Below are positions 18,223-25,936 of a stretch of 64,000 nucleotides of DNA, in pieces. The position numbers were made by a program, and so were the translations under genes. The stretch is from Corynebacterium marambiense (GTDB lineage: Bacteria > Actinomycetota > Actinomycetes > Mycobacteriales > Mycobacteriaceae), in the NCBI RefSeq assembly GCF_016342275.1, contig NZ_JAEIOT010000007.1:682001-746000 (forward strand). Direction: 5' to 3'. Below the pieces are notes generated by a model. It was given only the letters and a program-made list of their open reading frames with translations. It ran no database searches and had not been told where the DNA came from. The first letter of the stretch is position 1, and each line of letters begins with the position of its first letter.

Positions 18223-19377
18223 TCAGCGCAGGTGGGCGGTCTCGTTGACGAGGCGGACAGTGGTCGGACCGTCGGCGTAGAACTCGGCGACGGACAGAGA
18301 CGCGAGATCGAGGTGCATGCGGTGGAAGATCCCCGGCCCGGCGTCAAGGGCGAGCCGGAGGATTCCCTTGATCGGGGTGACGTGGCTAACGACGAGGACG
18401 TTCGCCTCGCGGTAGGTATCCACGATGTGCTTCTTCGCACGCTTGATCCGGCGATACGCTGTCTGGAGTGATTCCCCGCCGGGTGGCGACACCGAGGTGT
18501 CGCTCAGCCACTTTTCGTGCAGCTCAGGGTCCGCGTCCCTGGCCTGCCCGAAGGTCAACCCGTCCCAGGCACCGAAATCGAGTTCGGTGAGTTCGTCGAG
18601 GACGTCGACGTCGAGCCCGAGGGCCGCGGCGCACATCTCCGCGGTTTCGCGGGTACGCGCCAGCGGTGACGACACGATCGCGTCGATGCCGCCGCGTGCC
18701 GAGAGCATCGCCGCAGCGAGTTCCGCCTGCCGTCGGCCCACGGCGGTGAGTGACGGGTTGCCCCGCCCGGAGTAGCGGCGCTCCGCCGACATCTCCGTCT
18801 GCCCGTGGCGGAGCAGGATCATGCGGGTGGGGCGAGTCACCGCCCCGTTCCACGAGGTCGGGGCTGCGGTGGCGGTGGCCGAACTGTCCTTCTCGACGGT
18901 GACACCGGCCTCAGCGACGACCGGGGTGTCGCCGGAACGCTCCCCGAGGTCGATCTTGCCCGGTTCCGCCCCGTCGGCGCCGGCGTCCATCGCGATGTTC
19001 GCCAACTCATCGGCCCGGCTGTTCTTCTTGCGCGGAATCCAGGTGTAGTGGATTCCCTCGAACCGGGATGCGAGACCACGGGCCTCGAGGGCGAGCTTCT
19101 TCATGTCGGGGTGCTTGACCTTCCACCGTCCGGACATCTGCTCGACGACGAGTTTGGAGTCCAACCGGACCTCGACATGGGTGGCGCCGAGGTCATGTGC
19201 CGCAATCAGCCCGTTGATCAGGCCACGGTACTCGGCGACGTTGTTGGTCGTCTTCCCGACGAACTCGGAGATCCTGCGGAGGACCTTCTCGCCTCGTTCG
19301 TCGAGCAGCAGAGTTCCGCTGCCCGCAATCCCGGGGTTGCCGCGGGAACCTCCGTCAGCTTCGATGATCACCTTCAC
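18223..19377 (-). CDS. Bifunctional RNase HI / histidine phosphatase
   Basis: A 384-residue fusion. Residues 1-135 are RNase HI: IIEADGGSRGNPG (first Asp), ending with RADELAN; the acidic residues of the DEDD site are visible. Residues about 183-384 are a histidine phosphatase: ILLRHGQTEMS (the RHG motif), then LSARGGIDAIVSSPLARTRETA and VVSHVTPIKGIL with the second His. A Ser/Thr/Ala-rich linker joins them. The same fusion is known from M. tuberculosis Rv2228c, where RNase H and phosphatase activities are reported; the phosphatase half resembles alpha-ribazole phosphatase CobC. The GTG start at 19377 has AAGGA 6 nt upstream. It follows the zinc-ribbon gene after 32 nt. Confidence 0.95.
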   Translation of the reverse strand: MKVIIEADGGSRGNPGIAGSGTLLLDERGEKVLRRISEFVGKTTNNVAEYRGLINGLIAAHDLGATHVEVRLDSKLVVEQMSGRWKVKHPDMKKLALEARGLASRFEGIHYTWIPRKKNSRADELANIAMDAGADGAEPGKIDLGERSGDTPVVAEAGVTVEKDSSATATAAPTSWNGAVTRPTRMILLRHGQTEMSAERRYSGRGNPSLTAVGRRQAELAAAMLSARGGIDAIVSSPLARTRETAEMCAAALGLDVDVLDELTELDFGAWDGLTFGQARDADPELHEKWLSDTSVSPPGGESLQTAYRRIKRAKKHIVDTYREANVLVVSHVTPIKGILRLALDAGPGIFHRMHLDLASLSVAEFYADGPTTVRLVNETAHLR

Positions 19378-19409
19378 GGTGTGTCCTTAAAGTCTCGTCC
19401 GATAGCGGG

Positions 19410-20135
19410 TCAGCTGCGGATTAGCCAGGTTCCGCACTCCGGGCAGCGGGGGATGCTGTCCTTCGCGGTGGCACGGATCCGAGAGATCCCCGCGGCGGGC
19501 AGCACCAGGTAGCAGGCCGTGCACGAGTTTCCGGCGAACCGGGCAGCCCCCACCCCGAATGACTCGTACTGCTCGTCGTAGGCATCGAGTGCGTCGGGCG
19601 CGACCTCCGCCAGGCGGGACCGAAGGTTCTCCCGCTTGTTTATGAGGTCGGTATGGGCGGACTCCCGGCCCTGGAGGGCAGCGTCGCGGGCACGGGTGGC
19701 GGCTGCGATCTTCTCCTCGATCTCGTCGAACAGCGCGCCATCGGAGTCGTGGTTGAGGTCCGTGGCCTCGATCCGGCGACGCATGTTCTCGCGTTCCTCC
19801 GTGATCTCCCGGATTCGCCGGCGGGTCGAGGCGAGATCGTGCTCGAGATCGCGCCGGTCCTCCATATCGGTGGCGGCACCGAGCCCGTCGAGGTCGGCCT
19901 TCTGCCTGCGTTCCAGCTTCGTCAGATCGTGGTCGAGGCGACCGAGGTCACGCCGCAGATCATCGACCCCCATCTTGGAAACCGCCGCGCCGTCCCGGAG
20001 TGTCGCGCGCTCAGCGATGAGGGCGTCGAGCTCCTTCTGTTCATCGAGGGTATGCTCAGCGCGATCGACGGTGAGCGCTGCGTCGGTGTCAGCGAGATCG
20101 AGAAGAAGACGCTGGTGGTCGGGGGCGAGTTTCAC
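19410..20135 (-). CDS. Coiled-coil zinc-ribbon protein (C4-type)
   Basis: A 241-residue protein made mostly of long charged helices predicted to form a coiled coil (about residues 10-175), closed by a C-terminal zinc ribbon with CTACYLVLP and CPECGTWLI, i.e. two CxxC pairs. Orthologues sit between the RNase H-phosphatase and Nif3 genes throughout mycobacteria and corynebacteria (Rv2229c). Zinc-ribbon coiled-coil proteins of this type are proposed to bind nucleic acids, but the role is not established. GTG 20135 (MKLAPDHQ) is chosen; a longer reading from GTG 20174 adds 13 residues. Confidence 0.85.
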   Translation of the reverse strand: MKLAPDHQRLLLDLADTDAALTVDRAEHTLDEQKELDALIAERATLRDGAAVSKMGVDDLRRDLGRLDHDLTKLERRQKADLDGLGAATDMEDRRDLEHDLASTRRRIREITEERENMRRRIEATDLNHDSDGALFDEIEEKIAAATRARDAALQGRESAHTDLINKRENLRSRLAEVAPDALDAYDEQYESFGVGAARFAGNSCTACYLVLPAAGISRIRATAKDSIPRCPECGTWLIRS

Positions 20136-20211
20136 GGTGGTGCTTTCTGTTCTTCGGTTGGTGCGGTGGGTCACGGTGGTTGGTCGTGATCACGGTACGG
20201 GAGAGTTCACG

Positions 20212-21357
20212 TTACCCCTCATCGCGCGGATGCCGGGATATGGTCCACGGATCGGTGCGGATGTCGAGGACACGGGTCTCGACACCGGCCCGCTCGGCAA
20301 TGAGTTCCGCGGCGTGGGCACACCAAGGCGATTCACTCGCCCAGTGTGCGGTGTCGATCACGGCTGGACCACCGGCACGCAGGTGCTCATCCACGGGGTG
20401 GTGCCGGAGGTCGGAGGTGAGGAACACGTCGATATCCCCCATCTCTGCGACGGTGCCGAGAAAACTGTCCCCGGACCCGGAGCACACCGCGACCCGCTGG
20501 ACCATCCGGTCCGGATCGCCGGCTGCGCGCACGCCCCATTCTGTGACGGGGAGGCGGTCCGCGACCTGCTGCACGAAGTCGGCGAAGCGCATCGCTTCCG
20601 GTAGATCGCCGATGCGCCCGAGTCCCGGCGCGGTCTTCGGATCACCCGCGTCCTCTGTGGTGGTGATGTCGAAAGCGGGTTCCTCGTACGGATGGGCGGC
20701 GCGCAGAGCCGCGGTGATCGCTTCGCGGCGCGACCGGGGCGCGACGAACTCCACGCGAACCTCGTCGACGTACTCGAGGTTCCCGACTGTCCCGAGCGTC
20801 GGGTTGGCCCCGTCGACGGGACGGAACTGACCCTGCCCCGGGAACTGGAAGGAGCATTCACGGTAGTCGCCGATGGCCCCGGCACCGGCGGCGAACAGTG
20901 CCTTCTTCACCGTGCCGACGTCTGCGGCGGGAACCTGGACACCCCACTTGTCGAGTCCATCGCCGTACTTCGGCGCGACCGGACGACCCGGGGTGATCCC
21001 GATGGCCTCGGCGAGGGCGTCGTTGACGCCGGGGCGGGCGGAATCTGCGTTGGTGTGCGCCGCGAACAACGCCACTCCCCCGCGAATCAGAGTGTGCAGC
21101 ACCCGTCCCTTCGGGGTGTCCGCCGCGACGCTGTCGACGCCACGCAGAAGGAGCGGGTGGTGGACGATGAGCATGTCGGCACCGGCGTCGACCGCGGCAC
21201 GGGCGACCGCGTCAGTGCAGTCCAGCGCGAAGGCGACCCTGGTCACGGGGGCGTCGGGGTCACCGCAGATCAGTCCGACGCTGTCCCAGCTCTCCGCGAG
21301 GTGAGGCGGGTAGGCGGTGTCCATGATCCGGCGGATCTCGGCGACGGTGCTGGTCAT
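20212..21357 (-). CDS. Nif3-like dinuclear metal centre protein
   Basis: A 381-residue member of the Nif3/YbgI family (annotated GTP cyclohydrolase 1 type 2 homologue). Metal ligands are visible: MLIVHHPLLL (HH pair, residues 65-66), ALFAAHTNAD with His and Asp, and near the C terminus DTAHWASE. A central insert of about 100 residues (about 125-230) has the PII-like fold seen in larger family members. The function is unresolved despite wide conservation. Its ATG overlaps the stop of the CobC-like gene (ATGA), implying translational coupling in an operon running towards rnpB. Confidence 0.9.
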   Translation of the reverse strand: MTSTVAEIRRIMDTAYPPHLAESWDSVGLICGDPDAPVTRVAFALDCTDAVARAAVDAGADMLIVHHPLLLRGVDSVAADTPKGRVLHTLIRGGVALFAAHTNADSARPGVNDALAEAIGITPGRPVAPKYGDGLDKWGVQVPAADVGTVKKALFAAGAGAIGDYRECSFQFPGQGQFRPVDGANPTLGTVGNLEYVDEVRVEFVAPRSRREAITAALRAAHPYEEPAFDITTTEDAGDPKTAPGLGRIGDLPEAMRFADFVQQVADRLPVTEWGVRAAGDPDRMVQRVAVCSGSGDSFLGTVAEMGDIDVFLTSDLRHHPVDEHLRAGGPAVIDTAHWASESPWCAHAAELIAERAGVETRVLDIRTDPWTISRHPRDEG

Positions 21358-22430
21358 TGTCGTTCTCTTTCCTTGACGTTGTTCGGGGTGTGTCCGGTGA
21401 CTGCCTCCACCAGTGTGGCAACTTCCCGGGTGTCGCGCACAGCCAGCCGCCAGTAGGTACGGTCCAGCCCGGGGAAGGTGTCGCAGCGACGGACGATGAC
21501 ACCCCGCGCGGCGAGCGCGACACGGGTGGCTTCCGGATCCTCGACGGGTGGTGTGACCAGTAGATACGGCGCCTGCGACGGGGTGTGGACGGTGAAACCG
21601 GCTGCGGTGAGTACCTCGGTCATCGTCGTACGCTGGCGCTCCACGGTGTCCCTCTCCGCGGCGAGGAACTCTTCACCGTCACGCAGTGCGGACCGGATCG
21701 CGGTGGCCTGCAGGGTGCCGACCGCCCAGTGTGGCCGCCGGGAGGAAAGTCTGTGCACCAGGTCCGGCACCGCAAGCAGATAGCCGCACCGGAGTCCGGC
21801 GAGGGAGAAGGTCTTGGTGAGGCTACGCAGCACCACAAGCCCCGGGTGCCGAGCGACCTCCCCCGCGAGTGAATGACTCTCGTCTGTCAGGTCCATGAAC
21901 GCCTCGTCGACGACGGTGATCCGCCCCGGACGGCACCACCCGAGGATCGTCTCAGCTGGGTGCAGCACCCCGGTCGGGTTCGTGGGGTTGCCGATGACCA
22001 CCAGATCGGTGTCCTCGGGGGGTGTCCGGCCGGTCAGGGTGAACGGGGCGGCCAGCTCCATGCGCTCCACCGCCGCACCCGCGGCCCGGAGCGCCACCTC
22101 GGGTTCGGTGAATCCGGGGTGCACCACCACCGGGTGCTCGGCACGGAGTCCCGCGATGAGGGAGAACCCTTCCGCGGCACCGGACAGCAGCAGCACGCAC
22201 TCCGGATTCACGCCGTGGTACTCGGCCACGCTCTCCCGCGCGTCGTCGATGAGTGCCGTCGGTGGGTAGGTGCCGAGCCCCGGTATCGCGTCGCGCAGCC
22301 CGGCGGCCAGCCACTCCGGGGGACCCGGGGCACGCACGTTCACGGCGAAATCCACGATCCCCCGACCGTCGTCCACCACTCCGGCGGCCGCCAGGTCGCC
22401 GTGGTACCGCAGGAGGTCATCCTCATTCAC
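21354..22430 (-). CDS. CobC-like PLP aminotransferase (threonine-phosphate decarboxylase/HisC family)
   Basis: A 358-residue fold-type I PLP enzyme: GNPTNPTGVLHPAE, then VVDEAFMDL with the PLP Asp, and LRSLTKTFSLAGLRCGY with the Schiff-base Lys. It resembles both L-threonine-O-3-phosphate decarboxylase (CobD/CobC sense) and histidinol-phosphate aminotransferase; the M. tuberculosis counterpart Rv2231c is annotated CobC. A role in making the aminopropanol arm of cobalamin would fit the nearby cobinamide synthase, but a histidinol-phosphate role is possible. The GTG start at 22430 lies 7 nt after a TAACCT box, so the mRNA is probably leaderless. Confidence 0.82.
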   Translation of the reverse strand: MNEDDLLRYHGDLAAAGVVDDGRGIVDFAVNVRAPGPPEWLAAGLRDAIPGLGTYPPTALIDDARESVAEYHGVNPECVLLLSGAAEGFSLIAGLRAEHPVVVHPGFTEPEVALRAAGAAVERMELAAPFTLTGRTPPEDTDLVVIGNPTNPTGVLHPAETILGWCRPGRITVVDEAFMDLTDESHSLAGEVARHPGLVVLRSLTKTFSLAGLRCGYLLAVPDLVHRLSSRRPHWAVGTLQATAIRSALRDGEEFLAAERDTVERQRTTMTEVLTAAGFTVHTPSQAPYLLVTPPVEDPEATRVALAARGVIVRRCDTFPGLDRTYWRLAVRDTREVATLVEAVTGHTPNNVKERERQ

Positions 22431-22437
22431 ACTGCCC

Positions 22438-22447
22438 AGGTTACGTT
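22438..22447. promoter_or_regulatory. Overlapping divergent -10 boxes
   Basis: On the minus strand TAACCT (22438-22443) ends 7 nt before the GTG of the CobC-like gene. On the plus strand TACGTT (22442-22447) lies 17 nt before the GTG of the PtkA-like gene. The two start codons are only 34 bp apart. Confidence 0.45.
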
Positions 22448-22464
22448 CTGACACACTGGGAAGT

Positions 22465-23118
22465 GTGAAAACTCTGCTGATAGACGTTGACGGCACACTC
22501 ATCGACTCCTACCCGGGAATCCGGGCCAGTTTCCTCCACACACTCGATGCCATGGGTCACCCGCACCCTGGCGAGGACATCCTCTCCCGGATCGCAGGCC
22601 CCCCGATGGAGCAGACCATGCGGGCCGTCGGCATGACCCCGGATGAGGCACATCAGGCCGTCGAGATTTACCTCCGCCACTACGGCGAGGGGTCCTGGGC
22701 GAATGCCGAGCCCTACCCCGGCATGCGGGAACTCCTCGCACGGTGGAAGGAGAAAGGGTTCCAGGTCTGCACCGCGACTTCCAAGGGGGAACACTTCGCC
22801 CGACAGTCCCTTGAGCTCTACGGGATGATCGACTTCATCGATTTCCTCGGTGCCGCGGAGGAGAACGGGCCGCGGCGCTCCAAGGAGTCAGTCATCGCCC
22901 ACGTCCTCGACTCCCTGGCTCTCCGCGGAACCCAACCCGATATCCTCATGATCGGCGATCGCATCCACGATTTCGACGGCGCGGCCACTTTCGGAATCGA
23001 TGCAGTAGCCTGTGCCTGGGGATACGGCGACGCCGACGAACACGCCAAGGCACGCTGGACAGCGACCAACACCCGTCACCTGGAGGACATAGTCGATGAG
23101 TGGAACGAACAGAGTTAG
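22465..23118 (+). CDS. HAD-superfamily phosphatase, PtkA-like
   Basis: A 217-residue HAD hydrolase: motif I DVDGTLID (residues 7-14), a helical cap, motif II in CTATSKGE and motif IV GDRIHDFDGA. The fold fits phosphoglycolate phosphatase. In M. tuberculosis the orthologous gene Rv2232 lies directly before ptpA and encodes PtkA, a HAD-type protein reported as a tyrosine kinase that phosphorylates PtpA. The same gene pair is present here, but the N-terminal extension of PtkA is missing, so plain phosphatase activity is equally likely. Start GTG 22465. It overlaps the ptpA gene by 23 nt. Confidence 0.85.
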   Translation: MKTLLIDVDGTLIDSYPGIRASFLHTLDAMGHPHPGEDILSRIAGPPMEQTMRAVGMTPDEAHQAVEIYLRHYGEGSWANAEPYPGMRELLARWKEKGFQVCTATSKGEHFARQSLELYGMIDFIDFLGAAEENGPRRSKESVIAHVLDSLALRGTQPDILMIGDRIHDFDGAATFGIDAVACAWGYGDADEHAKARWTATNTRHLEDIVDEWNEQS

Positions 23119-23611
23119 GGAACGCACCGAGGACGTCTACATCGTCTTCGTGTGCACCGGCAATATCTGCCGCTCCCCCATGGCGGAGGTCATCATGCGC
23201 GACGCCGTCGAGGACGCCGGACTCACCAGCCAGGTTCTCCTCCGATCCTGCGGCATGGGTGGTTGGCACGTCGGCCAGCCCGCCGATGAGCGGGCGCTCG
23301 CGGAGCTCCAATCCTCGGGGCACGACGGCTCGGACCACCGCGCCAGCCAGTTCGGTGACGAACACCGCGACGCCGACCTGCTCATCGCCCTCGATTCCGG
23401 GCACGTCCGCGCACTGCGCGGCGCCGGCGTACCGCGGGAACGGATCCGGCTGCTGCGCAGTTTCGATCCCGCAGCGGGCGATGGGGACTGCGCCGACCCG
23501 TATTACGGCAGCGCCGATGATTTCACCGTGGTCCGCGAGCAGATCGATGCCGCCGTCCCCGGGCTCATCAACTGGGTTAGAGAGACCTGCGCGGACATGT
23601 CGGGGCGGTGA
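23096..23611 (+). CDS. ptpA: Low-molecular-weight protein tyrosine phosphatase
   Basis: The 171-residue protein has the LMW-PTP P-loop VCTGNICRS (CX5R, Cys at residue 19) close to the N terminus and the general-acid loop DPYYG near residue 138. It dephosphorylates phosphotyrosine; the mycobacterial orthologue PtpA is secreted and modulated by PtkA. Translation likely depends on the upstream HAD gene, whose end it overlaps by 23 nt. The first dozen residues before YIVFVCTGN are an extension relative to the minimal family. Confidence 0.93.
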   Translation: MSGTNRVRERTEDVYIVFVCTGNICRSPMAEVIMRDAVEDAGLTSQVLLRSCGMGGWHVGQPADERALAELQSSGHDGSDHRASQFGDEHRDADLLIALDSGHVRALRGAGVPRERIRLLRSFDPAAGDGDCADPYYGSADDFTVVREQIDAAVPGLINWVRETCADMSGR

Positions 23612-23637
23612 TTTTCGGTAGTTCCACCGGCGGGCAC

Positions 23638-23643
23638 TAGACT
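23638..23643 (+). promoter_or_regulatory. -10 box of a leaderless SURF1 transcript
   Basis: TAGACT ends 7 nt before the GTG at 23651, so transcription should begin at or beside the start codon. No ribosome binding site is present. Confidence 0.5.
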
Positions 23644-23650
23644 GGCCGGT

Positions 23651-24670
23651 GTGAACGCCAGAGCAGTACGCCCCGGAGGATCCACGGGTCCACTGTCGGT
23701 GCTCAGGGTGTTTCTCACACCTGGCTGGGTCATCACCGCCGTCGTGGTGATCATCTTCGCCTACACCGCCTTCACCGTTCTGGCCCCCTGGCAGCTGGGG
23801 AAGAACGAGGCCACCAGCGCCCGAAACCAGCGCATTGACCAGGCATTCAACACTGATCCGGTCCCCGTCGCTACCCTCGTGGGGCCCGACGGGGTCGTCG
23901 ACCCCGATCTGGAGTGGCGCCGGGTGACGCTCGACGGACACTACCTACCGGACGACGAGGTGTTGCTGCGGCTACGGCCCGTCGATCACCAGCCAGCGGT
24001 CCAGGGTCTCATCCCCTTCGAACTCGACGACGGCACGACTCTCCTGGTCAACCGCGGCTGGCTCCCGGTCGAGGCCGGGCAGATACCGGAGGTTCCCGCA
24101 GCGCCCGGTGAGGAGGTCACCATCTCGGGGTATCTCCGCCGGACCGAGGCGGTCCCCGAACGCTCCCCCGTCACCGAACAGAATCACACCCAGGTCCACG
24201 GGATCTCCACGGAGCAGATAGCTGAGCTCACGGGTGTCCCGCTCGGGAGGGACTACATCCAGCTTTCCGCAGGTTCCCCTGGAGAACTGGAGCCCATCCC
24301 ACTCCCGAAGCTCGATGCGGGCCCCTATCTCTCGTACGGGGTCCAGTGGATCGCCTTCGGGATCATGGCACCACTGGGACTCGGCTACTTCATCTGGGCC
24401 GAGATCCGGGAACGCCGCCGGGAACGGGACGAGGAGGCGTCCGCCGCAGCAGCCGCCCCGGTATCGACCGGTGGCCCGGGTGGGGACACCGATCCTCCGG
24501 AACGCGCCCCGACGCGTCGCGACACTGAGGCGCAGGACGTGGTGGCCGAAACGACGCCCCCCGTGCCACAGCCGCAGCCCCGGGAACGACGCCGCAGACG
24601 AGCGCGCTACGGTTCCGGACACACCGATCACTACCGCACCATCGCCGAGAAGAATGAAGAGAGGTTCTAG
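23651..24670 (+). CDS. SURF1-family cytochrome oxidase assembly protein
   Basis: A 339-residue membrane protein with the SURF1 layout: one membrane segment at about 26-48 (GWVITAVVVIIFAYTAFTVL) followed by the conserved APWQLGKNE, a periplasm-side domain with RGWLP, and a second membrane segment near 230-250 (YGVQWIAFGIMAPLGLGYFI). SURF1 proteins help insert haem into subunit I of aa3-type cytochrome oxidase. A long cytoplasmic tail rich in Arg, Glu and Pro follows. The gene sits in the same place as Rv2235 in M. tuberculosis. Confidence 0.9.
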   Translation: MNARAVRPGGSTGPLSVLRVFLTPGWVITAVVVIIFAYTAFTVLAPWQLGKNEATSARNQRIDQAFNTDPVPVATLVGPDGVVDPDLEWRRVTLDGHYLPDDEVLLRLRPVDHQPAVQGLIPFELDDGTTLLVNRGWLPVEAGQIPEVPAAPGEEVTISGYLRRTEAVPERSPVTEQNHTQVHGISTEQIAELTGVPLGRDYIQLSAGSPGELEPIPLPKLDAGPYLSYGVQWIAFGIMAPLGLGYFIWAEIRERRRERDEEASAAAAAPVSTGGPGGDTDPPERAPTRRDTEAQDVVAETTPPVPQPQPRERRRRRARYGSGHTDHYRTIAEKNEERF

Positions 24671-24672
24671 CC

Positions 24673-25002
24673 GTGGACAACACCATCCAACCCCTGGTCA
24701 GCCGCACCTTGCACCGCGAGGACGGAAGCTCCGTCACCGTGGAGATCGCGGCCCCTGTCAACCGCGGCGAGGATTTCTGGGAGACCCGCTGGCGAATCAC
24801 CGGGCTCCCGGAGGGCGATGTCGAACTCGCATCGGGAGGCGTCGACTCCATGCAGTCGCTCCTCGCTGCTCTCGCCATGTCGGGCGACCGCGTGGCCGAA
24901 GATTCCTCGCTCAGTTTCCTGGAGGGCCCGGGAACCGGGTTGCTGCACTCCGGGAAGCGTGAGGACGGCTTCTACACTGCTGTTCTGCGGATGCCGACGT
25001 AG
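24673..25002 (+). CDS. Small conserved hypothetical protein
   Basis: 109 residues, acidic, soluble, starting with GTG 24673 only 2 nt after the SURF1 stop, so it is translated from the same message. It includes FWETRWRITGLPEGDVE and MQSLLAALAMSGD. I do not recognise a characterised family. It is convergent with cobD, 10 bp apart. Confidence 0.7.
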   Translation: MDNTIQPLVSRTLHREDGSSVTVEIAAPVNRGEDFWETRWRITGLPEGDVELASGGVDSMQSLLAALAMSGDRVAEDSSLSFLEGPGTGLLHSGKREDGFYTAVLRMPT

Positions 25003-25012
25003 AGCACACGGT

Positions 25013-25936
25013 TCAGCCACCCGTCCTGGTACGACCACCGCGTAACAGGACCGTCGCCGCCGCGGTAACGACGGTGACGATGGCCTGGGTCCTCCTGGAC
25101 AGCCTGACGGCGTCGCGGATCGCAGCCACATCCGGTGGTCGGCCCGTACCGAGGACGGGCCGGTTCTCGACTCCGTGCGCATAGGCGGTGGCACCCCCGA
25201 GGCGCACGCCCAGCGCGGCCGCAGCGGTTGCTTCCACAATGCCGGCATTGGGGCTCGGGTGAGACGGTGCATCCTCCCGCCAGGCACGTACGGCGTCAGT
25301 CCCCCGTCCCGCGGCGGCGGCCAGTCCGGTGTGCACCAGGGCCGTAGTCCGGGCGGGCAGCCATGCCAGTACGTCATCCATTCGGGCGGCCGCCCATCCG
25401 AAGTTCCGGTAGCGGTCGTTCCGGTAACCGACCATCGCATCGAGCGTGTTGACCGCCCGGTGCGCGACCACCGCCGGTGCACCACCGATCGCCGCCCAGA
25501 CCAACGGTGCGATGGCAGCATCGGAAGTGTTCTCCGCAAGCGACTCGACCGCGGCTCTCGCCATGTCCCCGCCGTCGAGAAGCGCAGGATCACGGGAACA
25601 CAGCCACGGCACCAGTTCCCGCGCAGTGGTCGTGTCCCCGCACTCGAGGGCATCCGCCATCCGGGTACCGGTCCGCTCCAGCATCGTGCCGCCCAGAGCC
25701 GCCCACAAGCAGACGGTGTTCGTCAACCGGGGGGCGTGACGTGACGCGATCACCGTCACAGCCACCGGAAGGGCCACCGAGAGCACGAGATGCACGCACC
25801 CTGCGGCCCTTGAGTCCCGGTAGCAGCGCCTCTCCAACCACGCGGCCCAGGTCCCGAACAGAGCGACCGGATGTCCACGCCGGGGATCCGGGATCACCCG
25901 ATCGGCGAGGACCCCGGCGAGGATCCCGGTACTCAC
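25013..25936 (-). CDS. cobD: Adenosylcobinamide-phosphate synthase
   Basis: The 307-residue membrane protein matches CobD/CbiB, which attaches aminopropanol (or its phosphate) to adenosylcobyric acid. Visible: DPRRGHPVALFGTW near the N terminus (family DPxxxHPVxxxG), LAENTSDAAIAPLVW (the SxxENxxDxxxxPLF motif), NTLDAMVGYRNDRYRNFGWAAARMDD in overlapping pieces, and several hydrophobic spans. Its GTG start overlaps the stop of the upstream hydrolase (GTGA). No other cobalamin operon lies in the window, apart from the CobC-like aminotransferase 3.5 kb away. Confidence 0.93.
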   Translation of the reverse strand: MSTGILAGVLADRVIPDPRRGHPVALFGTWAAWLERRCYRDSRAAGCVHLVLSVALPVAVTVIASRHAPRLTNTVCLWAALGGTMLERTGTRMADALECGDTTTARELVPWLCSRDPALLDGGDMARAAVESLAENTSDAAIAPLVWAAIGGAPAVVAHRAVNTLDAMVGYRNDRYRNFGWAAARMDDVLAWLPARTTALVHTGLAAAAGRGTDAVRAWREDAPSHPSPNAGIVEATAAAALGVRLGGATAYAHGVENRPVLGTGRPPDVAAIRDAVRLSRRTQAIVTVVTAAATVLLRGGRTRTGG

